Part shown: one piece after another, positions 7,984 through 11,500 of the stretch | Layout: every line of letters starts with the position of its first letter | How positions within the stretch are numbered: the stretch's first letter is position 1 | DNA from: Lachnospiraceae bacterium UBA1251 | GTDB taxonomy: Bacteria > Bacillota > Clostridia > Lachnospirales > Lachnospiraceae | NCBI GenBank assembly: GCA_002308255.1 | Contig: DBVZ01000038.1 | Coordinates: forward strand, 9,241 to 20,740 | Reading direction: 5' to 3' | Length of the DNA stretch: 11,500 nt | The notes under the pieces: model-generated | What the model saw: the letters and a program-made list of their open reading frames with translations, nothing else | Told to the model about the DNA's origin: nothing | The model's database searches: none | Made by a program: the position numbers and the translations under genes

Positions 7984-9384
7984 GTGATTGAGGAAAATCA
8001 AAAATTTCTAAACCGTCTGCTGGTCATACTGGATGCTGCCGTAATCGGCATTTCGTTCTTGGGAGCCTGGTTCGTCCGGTTCCGCACGAACCTTCTCGGG
8101 GTCCATATTGAGGTCATCTCGCGAAGCGTTTACGTGATCGTATTCGGAATGCTGCTTGCCGTGATGCTCCTGCTTTACAGTGCGTTTAATCTGTATTCCA
8201 AGAGAATGATGCGGATCAGGACGCTGCTGTCCAATATCGTGATGGCCAACGCGGTCGGTGTCCTCGTGTTCAGTACGCTGATCTATATCATCAAGATCGT
8301 GGACTTCTCCCGAGGCATGTTCATTTTCTTCTTTGCCGCCAATACGTTCCTGGAGGCCGTCGAGCGCTATATGGTCCGGTGGTACCTGACGAGACGGTGG
8401 ATCAGCGGCAGAAATATCCGTCAGGTCCTCCTTGTCGGATACAGCCGCGCGGCAGAACAGTATATCGACCGGGTAAAGGCCAATCCGCAGTGGGGATACC
8501 GGATCCGGGGAATCCTCGACGACAGGGTGAAAGCCGGCACGGAATACCGCGGGATCCGGGTGATCGGAAGGATCGAGAACCTGATGGTGATCCTCCCCGA
8601 GAACCACCTCGACGAGATCGCGATCACACTCGGCCTGTCCGAGTACGCACGGCTCGAGGATATTGTGATGCGGTGTGAAAAATCAGGCGTTCACACGAAA
8701 TTCATACCGGATTATAACAATATCATCCCGACAAGGCCTTATACGGAGGATGTCATGGGCCTTCCCGTGATCAACATCCGCCACGTTCCCCTCAGCAATA
8801 CGTTTCCGGCGCTGATGAAGCGGCTGACGGATATACTGGGCAGCGCGTTTGCAATTATTCTGTTTTCGCCGATTATGCTTTTCTGTGCGATCGGAACGAA
8901 GCTGTCGTCTCCAGGCCCCGTCATTTTCAGGCAGGAACGGGTGGGACTTCACAACAGGCCGTTTCAAATGTATAAATTCCGGACGATGATCGTCCAGAAA
9001 GAGGAAGACGAGAAGAAGGCCTGGACGGTCAAGGATGACCCGCGCGTCACGAAGATCGGGGGTTTTATGCGCAGGCACAATCTGGATGAGCTGCCCCAGT
9101 TCTTCAATATCCTGAAAGGCGATATGTCGCTCGTCGGACCCCGTCCGGAAAGACCGTTCTTCGTGGAGCGTTTTCAGGAAGAGGTCCCGCGTTACATGAT
9201 CAAGCACCAGGTCAGGCCGGGCCTTACGGGATGGGCGCAGATCAACGGGCTGCGCGGTGACACGTCGATCAAAAAAAGGATCGAATACGATCTTTATTAT
9301 ATTGAAAACTGGACTTATGTTCTGGATATAAAAATTCTGATCCTGACGCTGATCGGAAGAAACGTCAATAAGAACGCTTATTGA
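7984..9384 (+). CDS. Polyprenyl glycosylphosphotransferase (initiating sugar-1-phosphate transferase)
   Basis: This integral membrane enzyme moves a hexose-1-phosphate from a nucleotide sugar to undecaprenyl phosphate, the first step of lipid-linked glycan synthesis. It is a 466-residue WbaP/WcaJ/CpsE-type protein. Four N-terminal membrane segments lie at about 11-31, 49-70, 82-103 and 110-128. A central Rossmann-like domain follows (VLLVGYSRAAEQY 148-160, to about 265). A further hydrophobic segment at 282-304 leads into the catalytic bacterial sugar transferase domain, with SSPGPVIFRQERVG (308-321), YKFRTM (330-335), LDELPQ (367-372, the catalytic Asp-Glu pair), VGPRPE (384-389), and RPGLTGWAQINGLRG (411-425). 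The sugar (glucose, galactose or an amino sugar) cannot be told from sequence. It starts at GTG with its own promoter and leader upstream, and the LCP gene follows 18 bases after its stop. Confidence 0.95.
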   Translation: MIEENQKFLNRLLVILDAAVIGISFLGAWFVRFRTNLLGVHIEVISRSVYVIVFGMLLAVMLLLYSAFNLYSKRMMRIRTLLSNIVMANAVGVLVFSTLIYIIKIVDFSRGMFIFFFAANTFLEAVERYMVRWYLTRRWISGRNIRQVLLVGYSRAAEQYIDRVKANPQWGYRIRGILDDRVKAGTEYRGIRVIGRIENLMVILPENHLDEIAITLGLSEYARLEDIVMRCEKSGVHTKFIPDYNNIIPTRPYTEDVMGLPVINIRHVPLSNTFPALMKRLTDILGSAFAIILFSPIMLFCAIGTKLSSPGPVIFRQERVGLHNRPFQMYKFRTMIVQKEEDEKKAWTVKDDPRVTKIGGFMRRHNLDELPQFFNILKGDMSLVGPRPERPFFVERFQEEVPRYMIKHQVRPGLTGWAQINGLRGDTSIKKRIEYDLYYIENWTYVLDIKILILTLIGRNVNKNAY

Positions 9385-9402
9385 CGGAGAGGATAAAAGA
9401 AT

Positions 9403-10551
9403 ATGACTCGCAAGAACAGAAAAAAGAGAGGGTCCACGATCACATTTGTGGTCGAGGTCCTGGTACTGCTGATTTTGATCGCCGGTATTTTCGCGTATGC
9501 GAAAGTCCGTGAAAGCTTTGAGAATTTCCAGAGTTCCGAGATCAGAAATGAGGAGGGCGCACTGGAAGTCGAAGAAGGCTCCGTCGAGATCAACGAGGGT
9601 GTTATCGAAGACAAGCATCTTTCCGGATACCGCAACATAGCCGTTGTCGGTCTCGATACGAGAAGCGGATCGCTGAATTACGCCAACTCGGATACGATGA
9701 TCATCGTGAGCATCAATAATGATACCCAGGAGGCGAGACTCCTGTCGATCTTCCGGGATACTTATCTCGATGCCGGCGGCGAGAGCGGGTACAACAAGGC
9801 AAACGACGCCTACAACAGGGGATCGTCGACGCAGTTCCTGTCTATGGTAAACCGGAATCTGGACCTCGCGATAACGGATTATATCGTGGTCGACTTCAAC
9901 GCGGTGGCGACACTCGTCGATGAGCTCGGCGGGGTCACGATCACCATGACGGCGGACGAAGTGACGCACATGAATAACTATTGTGTGGAGACTTCGAAGG
10001 TGACCGGCAAATCCTATCAGAGGATCGAGCCCGAAGTGGACGGGACTTATACGCTTAACGGCGTTCAGGCTACTTCCTACGCCAGAATCCGCGCGACAGC
10101 GGGAAATGATTTCAAGAGAACGGCGAGACAGAGGCTCGTGATCGAAAAGATCACGGAAAAAGTGAAAAAGAAAGGCGTTGCCAACTTCTCGAAGATCGCG
10201 GAAACGGTTTTCCCGCTGGTGCGGACAAATCTTTCCAAATCGGAAATCGTGAAGCTCGGTTCGCAGATGTTCAATTACAACATCGTGGATACCGCCGGGT
10301 TCCCGTTTGTGTTCACATTTGCGGATATCGGGAAGCTTGACTGCGTTGTTCCCGTGACGCTGTACGAAAATGTAATAGAACTGCATTACTGGCTTTTCGA
10401 CGACGATGATTACACGCCGTCGGCGCAGGTCAGAGAGATCAGTGACCACATTACGGAGAAGAGCGGATACGGGGAGGATTATATCGAGAAGGCGAGAGCG
10501 ATCGCGGAAGAACAGAATCCGGACACGGGTTCGGAGGCGGACGGACGCTGA
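9403..10551 (+). CDS. LytR-CpsA-Psr (LCP) family glycopolymer transferase
   Basis: LCP proteins move wall teichoic acid or capsular glycans from the undecaprenyl carrier to peptidoglycan on the outer membrane face. This 382-residue protein has a short basic cytoplasmic start (TRKNRKKRG), one membrane helix at about 12-32, and an acidic linker at 45-70. The LCP domain spans about 76-255, with NIAVVGLDTRSG (78-89), NSDTMIIVSI (95-104), FRDTYLD (117-123), NKANDAYNRG (131-140), VDELGGV (172-178), YARIRA (226-231) and NDFKRTARQR (235-244). Asp85, Arg87, Asp97, Arg118, Asp119, Arg228, Arg230, Asp236, Arg239 and Arg242 are at the positions I expect for the pyrophosphate and metal site. The usual Pro before RD is Phe, a variant I believe is common in Clostridia. 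The last 125 residues are less conserved. GGAGAGGA (9386-9393) stands nine bases before the ATG. Cotranscription with the initiating transferase fits attachment of the same polymer to the wall. Confidence 0.94.
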   Translation: MTRKNRKKRGSTITFVVEVLVLLILIAGIFAYAKVRESFENFQSSEIRNEEGALEVEEGSVEINEGVIEDKHLSGYRNIAVVGLDTRSGSLNYANSDTMIIVSINNDTQEARLLSIFRDTYLDAGGESGYNKANDAYNRGSSTQFLSMVNRNLDLAITDYIVVDFNAVATLVDELGGVTITMTADEVTHMNNYCVETSKVTGKSYQRIEPEVDGTYTLNGVQATSYARIRATAGNDFKRTARQRLVIEKITEKVKKKGVANFSKIAETVFPLVRTNLSKSEIVKLGSQMFNYNIVDTAGFPFVFTFADIGKLDCVVPVTLYENVIELHYWLFDDDDYTPSAQVREISDHITEKSGYGEDYIEKARAIAEEQNPDTGSEADGR

Positions 10552-10613
10552 GAAGGGAGCGGCCGCTGTCTATATTTAGAAATTTTACAAGAGGCAAATA
10601 CTATATGTTGACG

Positions 10614-10640
10614 ACCACTGTCTGCGGAGCGGACGGTGGT
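10614..10640 (+). promoter_or_regulatory. 12-bp stem-loop in the leader of the last GT2 gene
   Basis: ACCACTGTCTGC (10614-10625) pairs with GCGGACGGTGGT (10629-10640) over all 12 positions, ten Watson-Crick and two G-U, around a GGA loop. The G-U pairs show the orientation: the RNA of the + strand folds better than a symmetric DNA site would imply. The following bases ATTGTCATCTT have too few T residues for a good intrinsic terminator, so an attenuator, RNA-stability element or protein site is as likely. It ends 14 bases before the ribosome site of the next gene. Confidence 0.5.
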
Positions 10641-10654
10641 ATTGTCATCTTCGG

Positions 10655-10658
10655 GGAG
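10655..10658 (+). promoter_or_regulatory. Ribosome binding site for the last GT2 gene
   Basis: GGAG ends ten bases before ATG 10669. A nearer GGGG run at 10664-10667 is too close to serve. Upstream in-frame GTG (10636) and TTG (10642) codons lack a site and would add non-family residues, so ATG 10669 is chosen. Confidence 0.6.
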
Positions 10659-10668
10659 AAAAAGGGGA

Positions 10669-11500
10669 ATGAGAAGAAATGCAAGAGTCGATGTCGTGAT
10701 TCCGGTATCACGGCCGGATGCCCGTCTGCGGGCGCTGCTGGACGCTCTGTCAAGGCAGAGCATGCGTCCGGCGCATATCCTGATCATCAATGCGGAAGAG
10801 AAGTACTGGAAAGAGGAATATGTAAAGGACCATCCGGAAGCGGAGATCTATCACATCGGCAAAAAAGAATATATCCACGGAAACGTGCACAATATGGGGG
10901 CGGGACTTGTGAGCGCCGACGCGGCCGTATTCCTGACACAGGACGTGCTGCCGTCGGATGACCGTATGATCAGCAAGCTCCTGCGTCCGATGCGTTCGGA
11001 AGATGTGAAGGTCGTCTACGGCAGGCAGATCCCGGAGCGCCGCAGCGGGATCATGGACGGGTATGAAATGATGATGCGTTTCCCGGATGAGAGCGGGATC
11101 CGTACGGAAGAAGATCTTGCCGCTGCCGGGAGAAACGCCTGTTACAACTCCAATATCTGTGCGGCATATGATATGGAGGCGTTCCGCGCGCTGGACGGAT
11201 TTCCGGAAAACTGTATCGCTGCGGAAGACCAGCTGTATGCCGCCAAAGTGCTAGCTGCCGGGTGGAGCGTCGCGTACTGCGCGGGAGCCGCTGTTTACCG
11301 GAATGTGAGGCTGAGCAACGCGGACTGTTTCAGAAAGAGCTTTGATGAAGGGGTCGCGTACGCGCAGCATCCCGGGATCGTCGGCACCATACGCGATATC
11401 AGGGATGAAGAAGGCAGCGAAAGGATCCGTCAGCTTCTGGAAGAAGCCGGGCTGTCCTCCTACAGGCTCCGCTTTGAGTGGCGGCAGCGAGTCCGGAGAA
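10669..11500 (+). CDS. GT2 glycosyltransferase, rhamnosyltransferase-like (3' partial)
   Basis: This reading frame has no stop from ATG 10669 to the right edge (277 codons visible). It starts with the GT2 first strand VDVVIPVSRPD (7-17). HGNVHNMGAGLVSADAAVF (70-88) leads into LTQD (89-92), the DXD-equivalent site of this GT2 subgroup. VVYGRQIP (115-122), NSNICAAYD (160-168) and AEDQLYAAK (185-193, acceptor and catalytic-base region) follow in family order. I know this arrangement from rhamnosyltransferase-like enzymes of clostridial surface-glycan loci. There the usual forms, from memory, are HGGTRN and VYHSHNY; here they read HGNVHN and VYRNVRL, so substrate use may differ. The enzyme probably acts in the cytoplasm on the same lipid-linked glycan. 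It is separated from the LCP gene by 117 bases with a stem-loop, so it may be expressed separately. The C-terminus is outside the window. Confidence 0.88.
   Translation, partial: MRRNARVDVVIPVSRPDARLRALLDALSRQSMRPAHILIINAEEKYWKEEYVKDHPEAEIYHIGKKEYIHGNVHNMGAGLVSADAAVFLTQDVLPSDDRMISKLLRPMRSEDVKVVYGRQIPERRSGIMDGYEMMMRFPDESGIRTEEDLAAAGRNACYNSNICAAYDMEAFRALDGFPENCIAAEDQLYAAKVLAAGWSVAYCAGAAVYRNVRLSNADCFRKSFDEGVAYAQHPGIVGTIRDIRDEEGSERIRQLLEEAGLSSYRLRFEWRQRVRR

Larger units (their letters stand above)
10552..10668 (+). other. Gap between the LCP gene and the last GT2 gene
   Basis: This 117-base gap is A/T-richer in its first half than the flanking genes. It holds a 10-bp palindrome AGCGGCCGCT (10558-10567), A/T-rich hexamers TATATT (10571-10576) and TATATG (10602-10607), and a stem-loop (listed separately). 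I could not pair either -10-like hexamer with a -35 at acceptable spacing, so no promoter is called, although a separate start of transcription is plausible. Confidence 0.5.

Noticed and set aside
8683..10449. A 588-codon open frame on the minus strand
   Set aside because: It is codon-aligned opposite the phosphotransferase and LCP genes; low-complexity basic product, no family features.
10605..10961. A + strand frame starting at ATG 10605 with AAGAGG ten bases upstream
   Set aside because: The ribosome site is good, but the frame overlaps the GT2 gene by almost 300 bases out of frame and its product has no family features. The GT2 frame shows conserved motifs from its first residues. A short translated leader here is not excluded.
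1..11500. CRISPR arrays, tRNA or rRNA genes, insertion sequences, phage or attachment sites
   Set aside because: No regularly spaced repeats, cloverleaf-like segments, transposase motifs or terminal inverted repeats were seen; genes fill nearly all of the window and all fit one pathway.

Overview
The window is one stretch of a cell-surface glycopolymer locus, very probably rhamnose-containing, from a Gram-positive (Firmicutes) anaerobe of moderately high GC. A member of the Clostridia, perhaps Lachnospiraceae, is my best guess. The guess rests on AGGAGG-type ribosome binding sites before nearly every gene, a YfhO-family membrane glycosyltransferase, a LytR-CpsA-Psr (LCP) attachment enzyme with the RDT(Y) motif variant I associate with Clostridia, and the style of the tandem GT2 enzymes. 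All eight genes lie on the + strand. I see no RNA gene, CRISPR array, transposase, phage gene or integration site.

Block A (1-7880) is a tightly packed operon of five genes: a 5'-truncated GT2 glycosyltransferase with an apparently dead first catalytic domain; rmlD (last step of dTDP-L-rhamnose synthesis); a YfhO-family polytopic membrane protein; a second tandem-domain GT2 with both domains intact; and a single-domain GT2 resembling rhamnosyltransferases. Gaps are 1-6 bases, with one ATGA overlap. The two tandem-domain GT2 genes are paralogues that bracket rmlD and the yfhO-like gene.

Block B (7881-10551) begins with a 103-base gap holding a good extended -10 promoter and a perfect 8-bp inverted repeat placed almost at the predicted transcript 5' end. 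It then encodes a polyprenyl-phosphate sugar-1-phosphate transferase, which starts glycan synthesis on the lipid carrier, and an LCP-family protein, which would transfer the finished glycan from the carrier to peptidoglycan. Block C (10552-11500) is a 117-base gap with a 12-bp stem-loop, followed by another GT2 gene that runs off the right edge.

Together: the phosphotransferase primes undecaprenyl phosphate on the inner membrane face, RmlD supplies dTDP-rhamnose, the GT2 enzymes extend the chain in the cytoplasm, the YfhO-like protein probably decorates it outside using a lipid-linked sugar, and the LCP protein anchors it to the wall. RmlA/B/C, a flippase or ABC exporter, and a polymerase are not in the window and are presumably nearby. 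I found no clearly new system. The points most worth a second look are the degenerate GT domain in the first gene, the duplicated tandem GT2 pair, and the two structured leaders.
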